A DNA stretch of 18,686 nt from positions 1 through 18,686 of the forward strand of contig JANPGV010000271.1 of the NCBI GenBank assembly GCA_031424145.1, in the 5' to 3' direction. Origin of the DNA: JAENVT01 sp031424145. GTDB taxonomy: Bacteria > Actinomycetota > Acidimicrobiia > Acidimicrobiales > Ilumatobacteraceae. The translations under genes were made by a program, and so were the position numbers. The notes beneath the pieces were generated by a model. The model was not told the origin of the DNA, made no database searches, and worked only from the letters and a program-made list of their open reading frames with translations. Positions 1-7,384 of the stretch are shown here, in pieces; the stretch's first letter is position 1, and every line of letters starts with the position of its first letter.

Positions 1-1
1 G

Positions 2-222
2 ATCCCCGGATGCCGCGTCGGGTTCGACCACTGCGACATCCACCACATCTTGTGGTACCGCAACCTCGGCCGCACCGACATCGACAACCTGCTGCCGATC
101 TGCACCAAACACCACCACCTCGCCCACGAAGGCCACTGGAACTCGCCCTCGACCCACGCCGCAACCTCACCATCACCTACCCAGACGGCAACATCATGAC
201 CACCGGCCCGCCGACACGATAA
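2..222 (+). pseudogene. HNH endonuclease (DUF222/13E12-type), 3' part, frameshifted
   Basis: The window opens inside a gene. Frame 2 reads a canonical HNH core: PGCRVGF, CDIHHI, TDIDNLLPIC, then KHHHLAHEGHW. This is the zinc-binding HNH domain found at the C-terminus of actinobacterial DUF222 (13E12 repeat) proteins. Right after HEGHW-N, at about base 142, the expected continuation LALDPRRNLTITYPDG moves to frame 1 and runs to a TAA at 220-222. The codons AAC (140-142) and CTC (142-144) share a base, so a single C appears to be missing. Without that base, frame 2 runs into unrelated sequence. Family members are multicopy nuclease-like proteins whose cellular role is unclear. The start lies outside the window. 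The lesion could be real decay or a one-base sequence error. Confidence 0.75.
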
Positions 223-263
223 CAAAACAGGTTTGGACGAGATCGAAAAGCGACAATGGGTCG

Positions 264-833
264 GTGGAACCACTTCCGGAGACGATGCCGGCACCTCGGT
301 TGAGTTTGCGACGTTGGATCGCCTCCGACGCGCCGCAACTGTCAGCGGCCGTCGAGGCGAACCTCGAACACCTACGTCCGTGGATGCCGTGGATCAGCGG
401 CGAACCGCTGAGCCCAGGTGATCGCGTAGCGCTCATCGATCAGTGGCAGGCCGAGTGGGAGGGGGGCGGCGATGTGGTGATCGGCGTGTTCCTCGACGGT
501 GAAGTGGTCGGTTCGTCCGGGCTGCACCGGCGCCGCGGACCGTCGACTTTGGAGGTGGGCTACTGGGTGCATCGAGACCACACCCGGAAAGGCATCGCCA
601 CTGAGCTCAGTGCGGCGTTGACCAGTGTGGCGTTCACGGTTGCGGGCATCGATCACGTCGAGATCCACCATGACAAGGCCAACATCGCCAGTGCGGGTGT
701 GCCGCGCCGTCTGGGTTTCACGTTCGTGGAGGAGACCCAGAACTCGGTCACGTCTCCGGGCGAGGTCGGAATCGACTGCCGATGGATGATGGATCGCGAA
801 GGGTGGATGGAAAAGATCGCCGAGCATTCGTAG
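264..833 (+). CDS. GNAT-family N-acetyltransferase (RimJ/RimL-like)
   Basis: The 189-residue product has the usual length of RimJ/RimL-type GNAT proteins, which move an acetyl group from acetyl-CoA to an amine (a protein N-terminus or a small molecule). The N-terminal RLSLRRW strand is followed by the LRPWMPWISGEPLS segment typical of this subfamily. A central strand (VIGVFLDGEVVGSSGLH) leads to the acetyl-CoA loop HTRKGIATELSAAL, matching the R/Q-x-x-G-x-G/A signature. The C-terminal NIAS...VPRRLGF element is also typical. The start is GTG at 264; an in-frame ATG at 285 (MPAPRLSL) is an equally good alternative, and no clear Shine-Dalgarno sequence decides. The substrate cannot be read from the sequence. 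It stands alone between the broken HNH gene and the bS22-like gene. Confidence 0.85.
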   Translation: MEPLPETMPAPRLSLRRWIASDAPQLSAAVEANLEHLRPWMPWISGEPLSPGDRVALIDQWQAEWEGGGDVVIGVFLDGEVVGSSGLHRRRGPSTLEVGYWVHRDHTRKGIATELSAALTSVAFTVAGIDHVEIHHDKANIASAGVPRRLGFTFVEETQNSVTSPGEVGIDCRWMMDREGWMEKIAEHS

Positions 834-864
834 GCACGCACGTTCAACCCGTGGACCAACCTGG

Positions 865-900
865 CACCCAACCTGTCACCCAACCTGTCGGCGTTGGGTG
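865..900 (+). repeat. tandem 12-bp repeat that forms a hairpin upstream of the bS22-like gene
   Basis: CACCCAACCTGT occurs twice in tandem (865-876 and 877-888). It is followed by GTTGGGTG (893-900), the exact reverse complement of CACCCAAC. Either repeat copy can pair with 893-900, giving an 8-bp stem with an 8-nt loop (877-884 with 893-900) or a larger-loop alternative (865-872 with 893-900). It lies 32 bases after the GNAT stop and about 60 bases before the bS22-like start. No U-run follows, so it is a poor intrinsic terminator and could instead be a 5'-leader structure. Confidence 0.5.
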
Positions 901-959
901 CTTCTTCGGGCAACGACGCGTTGGGTCCGACCTTGCCGGACGGTAGCGTCTCACGAGTT

Positions 960-1058
960 ATGGGTTCGCTGATCAAGAAACGCCGCAAGAGAATGCGCAA
1001 GAAGAAGCACAAGAAGATGCTTCGCCGTACCCGTCACCAGCGCCAACGCGGCAAGTGA
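960..1058 (+). CDS. bS22-like small ribosomal protein (AURKAIP1/COX24 domain)
   Basis: This 32-residue, extremely basic protein begins MGSLIKKRRKRM and continues with RKKKHKKMLRR and TRHQRQRGK. It matches the actinobacterial AURKAIP1/COX24-domain protein that structural work in mycobacteria identified as the extra small-subunit ribosomal protein bS22. The family is about 32-34 residues long, so this copy is full length. More than half of its residues are Lys or Arg, as expected for an RNA-binding ribosomal protein. The frame is open back to 834, but ATG at 960 is the family start. The Shine-Dalgarno sequence is weak. A tandem-repeat hairpin (865-900) sits in the leader and a strong terminator (1098-1125) follows. 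The gene is too short for most gene finders. Confidence 0.88.
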   Translation: MGSLIKKRRKRMRKKKHKKMLRRTRHQRQRGK

Positions 1059-1097
1059 GCTGTTGATCCCGGCAAAGAACTCCTGAGATCTAGTCGT

Positions 1098-1125
1098 CGG
1101 CCGTCCGCTTCACTGCGGGCGGCCG
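1098..1125. terminator. bidirectional terminator-like hairpin
   Basis: The stem CGGCCGTCCGC (1098-1108) pairs with GCGGGCGGCCG (1115-1125) over 11 bp with one G-T wobble and a 6-nt loop. It sits between the convergent ends of the bS22-like gene (1058) and ispE (1134), where a shared terminator is expected. There is only a short TT downstream, as is common in high-GC actinobacteria. Confidence 0.75.
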
Positions 1126-1133
1126 TTACGCGT

Positions 1134-1862
1134 CTAGGGGCTGGTCGCGGTGCGAACAACCTTTGCGCCCTTCAGTGACCTGCCGAGATCGTGATGCCCG
1201 CGCAGGAACCAGGTCGCGCCACTGCCCGCGAGCGTCGGCTCGACGCCGGCGGCGTCGCTGATCCGGTCCCGCCACCGGCCGAGGACAGGAAACGCGAAGA
1301 TGGCCGCAGGCTCGAGGTCGTTGTCTCCGCTGCTACGCGGGCCACCGAGGTCGTCCCATGCCCTGTACACCGCCGGTGTGCTGACCGACATGCGCGGGAC
1401 GATCAAGGTGACATCGATCGGCTCGAATGGGAGCGCTTCGACCACCTCACCGACGCCACTCACACGAGCTCGCCCACCGACGAGACAGAACGACACGTCG
1501 GCGCCGAGGACGGAGGCGCCGGCCACATCGTCGTAACCCGCCCAACGCAGAACGGCTGCAGCATCGGCCGAACCTCCGCCGAGACCGCCTCCGCGCGGCA
1601 GAGCCTTGTGGATGTGCACACCGGCCGAGCGACCGGCGAGTCGCAGCGCCTTGGCCACGAGGTTCGACTCGTTGAGCGGCATCCGCCGCGAATAGGGGCC
1701 ACCCGCGGTCAGTCCGGTGCCCGCAGGATCGATCGTCAGGGTGTCGTGCCAATCGAGCGTGACCATCTCCGCGTCGATGAGGTGATAGCCATCGTCTCGG
1801 ACCCCGCAGATGCGCAAGCTCAGGGTCAGCTTGGCGTGGGCACGCTCGACGACCGGGCTCAC
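1134..1862 (-). CDS. ispE: 4-diphosphocytidyl-2-C-methyl-D-erythritol kinase
   Basis: IspE phosphorylates CDP-methylerythritol with ATP in the MEP pathway to isoprenoid precursors; it is a cytosolic GHMP kinase. The N-terminus AHAKLTLSLRICGVRDDGYH carries the catalytic Lys (K11). The ATP-binding loop PRGGGLGGGSADAA lies at about 89-102. GADVSFCLVGG carries the catalytic Asp (D122), and LAGSGATWF (211-219) is the third GHMP motif. GTG at 1862 is chosen because it overlaps the rsmA stop as GTGA, a classic coupling arrangement; upstream in-frame codons lie inside rsmA. The product is 242 residues, shorter than the usual 280-310, mainly from a shortened C-terminal half. It is the last gene of the minus-strand operon, as in mycobacteria (ksgA-ispE). 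Confidence 0.93.
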   Translation of the reverse strand: MSPVVERAHAKLTLSLRICGVRDDGYHLIDAEMVTLDWHDTLTIDPAGTGLTAGGPYSRRMPLNESNLVAKALRLAGRSAGVHIHKALPRGGGLGGGSADAAAVLRWAGYDDVAGASVLGADVSFCLVGGRARVSGVGEVVEALPFEPIDVTLIVPRMSVSTPAVYRAWDDLGGPRSSGDNDLEPAAIFAFPVLGRWRDRISDAAGVEPTLAGSGATWFLRGHHDLGRSLKGAKVVRTATSP

Positions 1863-2680
1863 GTAGCAGCCAACCACGCACTCGCCAATGCACCCCATTC
1901 GACGACGTCGAGCTCTTCGGGTCGGCGTTGCGAATCGATGCCAGCGGCTTCGAAGACTTCGGGCGTGACCACGGCAGCCAGCGAGCGGCGCAACATCTTC
2001 CGTCTCTGTCCAAACGCGGTGCGCACCAACTGGAACAGCGGATCAGATTCCACATCGACTGCCGGCGCGTCGCGGCGGCGTATGTCGGCGAGCGCCGATT
2101 CCACCTTTGGTCGAGGCAGGAACACGCTGGCGGGCACTGTGCCAACGATGCGCGCGGTTGCCCAGTACGCCACCTTGACGCTGACCGCCCCATACGCATC
2201 GGAACCGGCAGGCGCACAAAGCCGTTCGGCGACCTCACGCTGCACCATCACCAGCATCCGTTCCACCGCTGGAACGAAATCCAAGATGTCGCACACCAGG
2301 GGAGTGGCGACGTTGTACGGCAAGTTGGCGACGAGGACCCAACGCGGTGCGGCAGCGAGCGTCTGCTTCCAGTCGAGTCGCAAGGCGTCGCCTTCGACAA
2401 CGCTGACGTTCCGGAGATCGGCCACGACTTCCCGTAAGGCGCCGGCGAGGCCGCGGTCGACCTCGATTGCAGTGATGCTGGCACCGGTCTCGGCCAGTGC
2501 CAGTGTCAGCGAACCGAGACCCGCGCCGATCTCGATGACGTGATCGTCGGGGCCGACGTCGGCAAGTCGGGCGATCTTGCGAACGATGTTGGCATCGACG
2601 ACGAAGTTCTGACCGAGGTCACGCCGCGGTGCGAGGCCATGTTCGCTGAGCAGCGCCCCAATGTCGCTGCGGGAGTGCAC
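1859..2680 (-). CDS. rsmA: 16S rRNA (adenine1518-N6/adenine1519-N6)-dimethyltransferase
   Basis: RsmA (KsgA) dimethylates two adjacent adenines in the 3' hairpin of 16S rRNA using S-adenosylmethionine, late in 30S assembly. The family start motif DLGQNFVVD is at 21-29 and the SAM-binding EIGAGLGSLTLAL begins at 50. NLPYN (119-123) is the catalytic motif IV. FLPRPKVESAL and FGQRRKMLRRSL mark the C-terminal domain. At 273 residues it is full length. GTG at 2680 is chosen: the upstream gene stops at 2683-2685, and the open frame further upstream is only the shadow of that gene. The 4-nt overlap with ispE implies translational coupling. Confidence 0.95.
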   Translation of the reverse strand: MHSRSDIGALLSEHGLAPRRDLGQNFVVDANIVRKIARLADVGPDDHVIEIGAGLGSLTLALAETGASITAIEVDRGLAGALREVVADLRNVSVVEGDALRLDWKQTLAAAPRWVLVANLPYNVATPLVCDILDFVPAVERMLVMVQREVAERLCAPAGSDAYGAVSVKVAYWATARIVGTVPASVFLPRPKVESALADIRRRDAPAVDVESDPLFQLVRTAFGQRRKMLRRSLAAVVTPEVFEAAGIDSQRRPEELDVVEWGALASAWLAAT

Positions 2681-2682
2681 GC

Positions 2683-3192
2683 CTACCAGCTGATGCGCAC
2701 CGGGATGGGCGCGTCGGCAAGATCGCTGATCGACGTGAACACGTCGGTGTGCAAGACGATGTCGACACCGGCCGGCAACGGTGGACTGATGCTGTTGAGA
2801 CAGGTGGTCGTTTGGCCGTTGTCGGTGTTGACGATGGTCAACGTCTTTCCCCAGGGAGCCAACCCGGTGGTGCACGGCCGCTTGCTCGGGTCGGCGAAAC
2901 GGCGGAAGCTGGCCTTACCTTTTGCTTCCGTGGCCGTCGGTCCCGGAGGGATGATGATGTCGACCACGGCGGGATCCGCACCCGATGCCGGACCGTTGAG
3001 AAAGATCGGCGGATCGGGACGGTACGCCGTCGTCGATGGCGCTTTGCTGGCCCCCACCCTGGGCACACCAGCGGCACCTACGTTGGGCGCCGCGGACCCT
3101 GCATCGTCTCTGTTGATGATCCAAATCGCCGGAAGAGCCACCACCGTGAAGATGGAGGCGAGTACAAGGCGACGACGGTCGTAGGGGTTCAT
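2683..3192 (-). CDS. secreted or membrane-anchored RlpA-like double-psi beta-barrel protein
   Basis: The 169-residue protein starts MNPYDRRRLV, followed by a single hydrophobic segment (about 9-26) that acts as a signal anchor or signal peptide. A Pro/Ala/Gly-rich linker leads to a C-terminal domain. That domain (KGKASFRRF, then PCTTGLAPWGKTLTIVN, ADAPIPVRISW at the very end) resembles the RlpA-like double-psi beta-barrel found in actinobacterial cell-wall proteins, which end in a similar PVRISW. The DRGP segment that carries the catalytic Asp of lytic RlpA proteins is replaced by LNSISPP, so enzyme activity is doubtful. Two Cys residues could form a disulfide outside the cell. It occupies the position of rpfB in the mycobacterial metS-tatD-rpfB-ksgA-ispE order, which supports an envelope role. 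ATG at 3192 is 35 bases past the tatD stop. Confidence 0.65.
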   Translation of the reverse strand: MNPYDRRRLVLASIFTVVALPAIWIINRDDAGSAAPNVGAAGVPRVGASKAPSTTAYRPDPPIFLNGPASGADPAVVDIIIPPGPTATEAKGKASFRRFADPSKRPCTTGLAPWGKTLTIVNTDNGQTTTCLNSISPPLPAGVDIVLHTDVFTSISDLADAPIPVRISW

Positions 3193-3226
3193 TGTGGGGT
3201 TTGCCCGTCCGGGGACGTGGAAAAGG

Positions 3227-3994
3227 CTACGGATGGATACCCGGGAACGCAAGGCATGCGTTCTCCACGGTAGCGGCGCGTAGCTCTTCCAGCGGCTCAC
3301 CGCGCACGTTGGAAAGCGCCTGAACGACGTGGGTGACATAGGCCGGCTGGTTCGTTTGGCCGCGATGCGGCACCGGCGCAAGGTAGGGACTGTCCGTCTC
3401 GGCGAGGATCCGATCGATGGGACACAGCCGCGCCGCCTCGCGCAGGTCTGTCGCAGTTTTGAACGTGACGATGCCGCTGAACGACAAATGCGCGCCGCGA
3501 CTCAAGCACTGACGGGCCTCGTCCGGTCCGCCCGTGAAGCAGTGAAAGATCGTCCTCTCCGGCACGCCCTCGGCGTCGAGGATGTCGAACGTCTCCGACC
3601 ACGCGTCCCGAGTGTGGATCACCAATGGCAACGAGTGTTGGTGCGCCAGTTGGATCTGAGCAGCGAATGCCTCGCGCTGCTCGGCACGCGGTGAGTGGTC
3701 GTAGAAGTAGTCGAGACCACACTCACCGACGGCGATCACGTTGGGATCGTCGAGGTAGGCGACGATGGTGTCGACACCGTGCTTCGCCTCGTGTGGATGC
3801 AGGCCCGCAGTGGCGAATATTCCTTCGTTCGCGCCGGCCACAGCGATTGCATGCGCGGTCGTCGCCGCGTCGCAACCCACGTTGATCATCGTCGTGACTC
3901 CGGCGGCTCGTGCCGCGACGATCACGTCCTCGACCGATACACCACGCGTGTCGTACAAATGACAGTGGCTGTCTGTGTAGCAGGTGCCTGCCAC
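3227..3994 (-). CDS. tatD: TatD-family metal-dependent hydrolase (DNase)
   Basis: TatD proteins are TIM-barrel metallohydrolases of the amidohydrolase superfamily with 3'-5' exonuclease activity on DNA, linked to DNA repair and quality control. Metal ligands are visible: H10 and H12 (DSHCHLYD), E91 (VGECGLDYFYDH), H127 (LVIHTRDAW), H151 (FHCFTGG) and D201 (LAETDSPYLAPVPHRG). At 255 residues it is a full-length member. The start is GTG at 3994, seven bases after the metG stop, so it is co-transcribed with metG. The metG-tatD pairing is conserved in many bacteria. Confidence 0.95.
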   Translation of the reverse strand: MAGTCYTDSHCHLYDTRGVSVEDVIVAARAAGVTTMINVGCDAATTAHAIAVAGANEGIFATAGLHPHEAKHGVDTIVAYLDDPNVIAVGECGLDYFYDHSPRAEQREAFAAQIQLAHQHSLPLVIHTRDAWSETFDILDAEGVPERTIFHCFTGGPDEARQCLSRGAHLSFSGIVTFKTATDLREAARLCPIDRILAETDSPYLAPVPHRGQTNQPAYVTHVVQALSNVRGEPLEELRAATVENACLAFPGIHP

Positions 3995-4001
3995 GGCTAG
4001 A

Positions 4002-5507
4002 TCACACCGCTCTGCGCGGGAACAATGACTCGCCCTTGGTCACTGTGAGGTCACCTGGATAGCCGCCCCATTCGGCCGCGGCCGGCAAGCGTTGGTCTTC
4101 GACCCGGCCAGTGAGGCCGAGCCTCTCCCAGACCGTCTGACACGTGTCGGGGATTGCAGGCGAGGCGAGCACGGTGACGATTCGCAGAGCTTCGAGAGCG
4201 TCTCCCATCACGGCGTCGACCTTTGGGCCCGGGTCTGCTTTCCACGGCTCGTTGGCCTCGAGGTACGCGTTGGTTGCGCGAATGAGACTCCACGTCGCGT
4301 CGAGGGCGCGGCTGGGGGCGTATTCGGCCCACGCCGCGGCAGTGGCCGCGTGTGCCGAAGCGGCGGCCTCTGCGAGCGGGGAGTCGGCTCGAGGCGCCGG
4401 ACCGATCCCGTCGCACTTCTTGCCGACAACTGTGGCGACTCTGGCAAGCAGGTTGCCAAGGTTGTTGGCCAGATCGGAGTTGTAACGGCCGATCAGACCC
4501 TCGGTGGTGAAGTCGCCGTCGTTGCCGTAAGGAGGCTCAGCGAGGACGTAGTAGCGGAATCCGTCGAGCCCGAGGTCGGCGACGAGGTCGAGTGGGTTAA
4601 CGACGTTGCCGGTGGTTTTGCTCATCTTCTCGCTGTCAACCAGCAGCCAGCCGCCGACTGCCCAGCTGGCGGGTGGCTCGATACCGGCGCTGATCAGCAT
4701 TGCCGGCCAGTACACGCAGTGATGCCTGATGATGTCCTTGCCGATCAGGTGGTGCGCCGGCCACCACTCGTTGAACCGCTCGGGATCGGTTCCGTATCCG
4801 ACCGCGGTGAGGTAGTTGGCCAGCGCGTCGAACCACACGTAAGCGACATGCTTCGGGTCCCAGGGCAGCGGGATCCCCCACGAGAGGCTTGTTCGACTGA
4901 CCGAGAAGTCGCGCAGCCCGCTGCGTATCAAGCCGAGGGCTTCGTTGCCGCGGAACTCGGGCACGATGGATCCCGGGTGGGCCGCGTACCAATCCAGGAG
5001 CCGGTCTTGGAACCTACTGAGACGGAAGAAGTAGTTCTCTTCTTCGACGTTCTCGACGGGGAGATGGTGGATCCTGCACAGATCACCGGGGTCGAGCTCG
5101 TCGTCCGTGTAGTACTCCTCGCAGGCGATGCAGTACTTGCCCTTGTAGAGGTCCAGTTCGATGTCGCCCGCGTCGTAGCAGCGTTGCAACAGCTCGGCCA
5201 CGCCGGTCTTGTGACGCTGCTCTGTGGTGCGGATGAAGTCGTCGTTGGAGATGTTCAGCTGTTTCCACGCTTGCTGGTAGAGCGGGGCAATCGAGTCGGT
5301 GAAGTCCTGTGGCGACTGGCCGGCCGCTTCCGCAGCCTGCTGCACCTTCTGGCCGTGCTCGTCGGTGCCGGTGAGGAAGTGAACGTTGTCGCCGAGCAGG
5401 CGGTGCCAGCGGGCGATGGCATCGCCGACGATGGTGGTGTATGCGTGGCCGAGATGCGGCTTTGCCGTGACGTAGTAGATGGGTGTGGTGAGGAAGTAGT
5501 TGCTCAC
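4002..5507 (-). CDS. metG: methionyl-tRNA synthetase
   Basis: MetRS charges tRNA-Met with methionine using ATP in the cytosol. It is a class I synthetase. The HIGH box appears as HLGH (18-21) within TTPIYYVTAKPHLGHAYTT, and the KMSKS box as KMSKT (294-297). A connective-peptide knuckle begins YCIACEEYYTDDEL and ends LCRIHHLP. The 501 residues match the short actinobacterial form without the C-terminal tRNA-binding domain. GTG at 5507 is chosen because it begins MSNYFLTTPIYYV and has AAAGGA seven bases upstream; the open frame continues upstream but has no family similarity. The 142-base gap to the preceding HAD gene is the largest in the operon and might hold an internal promoter; I see no convincing one. 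Confidence 0.96.
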   Translation of the reverse strand: MSNYFLTTPIYYVTAKPHLGHAYTTIVGDAIARWHRLLGDNVHFLTGTDEHGQKVQQAAEAAGQSPQDFTDSIAPLYQQAWKQLNISNDDFIRTTEQRHKTGVAELLQRCYDAGDIELDLYKGKYCIACEEYYTDDELDPGDLCRIHHLPVENVEEENYFFRLSRFQDRLLDWYAAHPGSIVPEFRGNEALGLIRSGLRDFSVSRTSLSWGIPLPWDPKHVAYVWFDALANYLTAVGYGTDPERFNEWWPAHHLIGKDIIRHHCVYWPAMLISAGIEPPASWAVGGWLLVDSEKMSKTTGNVVNPLDLVADLGLDGFRYYVLAEPPYGNDGDFTTEGLIGRYNSDLANNLGNLLARVATVVGKKCDGIGPAPRADSPLAEAAASAHAATAAAWAEYAPSRALDATWSLIRATNAYLEANEPWKADPGPKVDAVMGDALEALRIVTVLASPAIPDTCQTVWERLGLTGRVEDQRLPAAAEWGGYPGDLTVTKGESLFPRRAV

Positions 5508-5649
5508 GACTGGATCCTTTCGAAGAATGGCGAACGACGGCTGGGTTAGGAGCCGGTGCGCATTCGACGGGTTCGAGTCGGTGTTCTCACTTCTTCCACG
5601 TGATGAAGGATAGGTCGCACGCTGGCGCTCGCGGTTACGAGTTTCTATG

Positions 5650-6474
5650 TCAGCGCCGCCCCCTGAACAGACGACCTCCGGCGTAGCGCGTGCCGGCGGC
5701 GAATCCGGCTGCTGCAACTCCCGCGGTGCCGAGGGCCTGCGTGGTTCGTCGAACGACCGCCTTGGTCCGTTTGCTGAACACGACGATCGGCCAGCCGTTG
5801 TGCCGAGCGATGCGCTCGAGCTTGGCGTCCGGATTGACGGCGACCGGATGCCCGACCGCCTCAAGCATCGGAAGGTCGCTCGCCGAGTCGCTGTACGCGT
5901 AGCACTGGGCGAGATCCAGGTTCTCCCACCTGGCCAGGTCGACGATCGCCTCGACCTTTCCGGGCCCGTAGCAGAACGGGCCGGCCAGGTCGCCGGTGTA
6001 GACACCATCGGCGATCTCACTGATCGTGCCGATCCCGGCCGTCATGCCCAACGCTTTGGCCAGAGGTTCCACGAGCTCCACGGGCGACGCCGACACTATG
6101 TACGTGGCCCGGCCTGCGTGCCGGTGACGGTCGACGAGAGCCTGTGCTTCAGGGCGAACTTTGGCGAGCAGCTTGGGGACGATGTCGGCGTTGAGGGCGA
6201 CGAGATCATCGACGCGCACGCCCTTCACTGCACCGAGGATCCGGTCGCGCACGCCGTTCGATGTGTTGTCGCTGGCGCCACTGAACCGGAACGCCACTGC
6301 GCCGGCCGCGTCCTTGCCGAACTGACGCGGCGGCACCAGACCGGCGCGCCAAGCAGCGACACCGAGGACGAACGCACTGGATCCGCTGATGAGGGTCCGA
6401 TCGAGATCGAAAAATGCCGCGCTCGGGCCCGTCGATATGTACTGACTGACCTGGGACAGCACCTGTTCAGACAT
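5650..6474 (-). CDS. HAD-IB family phosphatase (SerB/PGPP-like)
   Basis: The 274-residue protein has all the HAD motifs. Motif I is FFDLDRTLISGSS (nucleophile D23, acid D25). Motif II is the Ser of YIVSASP. The motif III Lys is in GPGKVEAI, and motif IV is YSDSASDLPMLEAVG. The layout matches the HAD-IB hydrolases related to phosphoserine phosphatase and to lysophosphatidic acid or PGP phosphatases. The substrate cannot be assigned. A Gly/Ala-rich hydrophobic stretch near the C-terminus (GTAGVAAAGFAAG) ends in Arg-rich residues and may contact the membrane. ATG at 6474 lies inside the end of rsmI (8-nt overlap), so translation is probably coupled. Confidence 0.88.
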   Translation of the reverse strand: MSEQVLSQVSQYISTGPSAAFFDLDRTLISGSSAFVLGVAAWRAGLVPPRQFGKDAAGAVAFRFSGASDNTSNGVRDRILGAVKGVRVDDLVALNADIVPKLLAKVRPEAQALVDRHRHAGRATYIVSASPVELVEPLAKALGMTAGIGTISEIADGVYTGDLAGPFCYGPGKVEAIVDLARWENLDLAQCYAYSDSASDLPMLEAVGHPVAVNPDAKLERIARHNGWPIVVFSKRTKAVVRRTTQALGTAGVAAAGFAAGTRYAGGRLFRGRR

Positions 6475-7384
6475 CGCGACCCGTTGACGCGTTTGAGATA
6501 GAAGACGAGTTAGAGGGCGAGATAAAAGGTGAGTTAGAAGGCGAGATAGAAGGCGACATGGAAAGGTTTAGGGCCAGGTCGTAGACGCGCCGCTTCGGCA
6601 CCTCGAGCTGGCCGACGACGGTCTCGACTGCGTCTTTGCGGCTGTGACCCTCGAGCGCGCGATGGAGCGCGGATCGGATCTCGTCGTCGCTGACCTCCCC
6701 GCGCGGAGGAGCACCTTTGAGAACAATCACGTACTCGCCCCGGGGCGCCGTTGCCGCCAACTGAGCGACTGCCTCTTCCAGGGAGCCTCGCCACACCGAT
6801 TCGTAGATCTTCGTGAGCTCGCGCGCCACCGCCACCCCTCGCTCACCTCCGCACGCGGCCGCCAGATCGGCGATGGTGCGTTCGATGCGATGCGGCGCTT
6901 CGTAGATCACGGTCGTACGCGGCTCGGCGGCGATCGCTGCAAGCCGCGCCGAGCGCTGGCGCCCGGACCGTGGCAGAAACCCTTCGAACCCGAAACGGCT
7001 GGTGTCGAACCCGCTGATGACGAGTGCCATGACGAATGCGGCGGGGCCAGGCACGGCAGACACAACGTGGCCCGAGTCGATCGCAGCTCGAACCAGCCGC
7101 GATCCGGGGTCAGAGATCCCGGGCGTGCCGGCGTCGGTGATCAATGTGACGGTTTCGTCTGCGTCCAGCAGCGACAACACCTCGCGGCTGCGTTCGTTCT
7201 CCGTGTGCTCGTTGCACACAGCGAGCCGCACCCCGCTGATACCGGCGTGCGACAGCAACTTGCCGGAATGGCGCGTGTCTTCACACAGGATGAGTGAGGA
7301 TTGCGACAACGTGTCGACCGCCCGTGGTGAGAGATCGCCGAGGTTGCCGATGGGAGTGGCCACGAGAACGAGTCTGCCGGTCAT
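6467..7384 (-). CDS. rsmI: 16S rRNA (cytidine1402-2'-O)-methyltransferase
   Basis: RsmI adds the 2'-O-methyl group to C1402 of 16S rRNA in the decoding centre, using SAM. It is a tetrapyrrole-methylase-fold enzyme. The N-terminus LVLVATPIGNLGDLSPRA, LCEDTRHSGKLL, TDAGTPGISDPGSRLV, and VPGPAAFVMAL are diagnostic. ATG at 7384 overlaps the upstream DUF192 stop as ATGA. At 305 residues it is slightly long because of a low-complexity tail rich in Ser, Pro, Asn and Ile. That tail is encoded by six 12-bp repeats (6495-6566) that are strikingly AT-richer than the surroundings and follow the end of the family domain. The conserved core appears intact. Confidence 0.95.
   Translation of the reverse strand: MTGRLVLVATPIGNLGDLSPRAVDTLSQSSLILCEDTRHSGKLLSHAGISGVRLAVCNEHTENERSREVLSLLDADETVTLITDAGTPGISDPGSRLVRAAIDSGHVVSAVPGPAAFVMALVISGFDTSRFGFEGFLPRSGRQRSARLAAIAAEPRTTVIYEAPHRIERTIADLAAACGGERGVAVARELTKIYESVWRGSLEEAVAQLAATAPRGEYVIVLKGAPPRGEVSDDEIRSALHRALEGHSRKDAVETVVGQLEVPKRRVYDLALNLSMSPSISPSNSPFISPSNSSSISNASTGRDV
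6495..6566. repeat. 12-bp minisatellite (six units) encoding the RsmI C-terminal tail
   Basis: On the plus strand the units are GAGATAGAAGAC, GAGTTAGAGGGC, GAGATAAAAGGT, GAGTTAGAAGGC, GAGATAGAAGGC and GACATGGAAAGG. The 12-bp period keeps the rsmI frame and gives four-residue repeats of the form S-P-S-I/N. The low GC content of the units stands out from the neighbours. Confidence 0.9.

Noticed and set aside
1191..2543. 450-codon plus-strand open frame
   Set aside because: It lies opposite ispE and rsmA, which are clearly real; the composition is typical of a shadow frame.
4092..5549. 485-codon plus-strand open frame
   Set aside because: It is antisense to metG, whose motifs are complete; long antisense frames are expected at this GC content.
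5560..5600. GGGTTCGAGTC sequence resembling a tRNA T-loop
   Set aside because: There is no acceptor stem, anticodon arm or CCA context around it; it lies in the leader of metG.
5508..6020. N-terminal extension of metG to 6020
   Set aside because: The extra 171 codons overlap the HAD gene and lack family similarity, while the GTG at 5507 has a good ribosome site.
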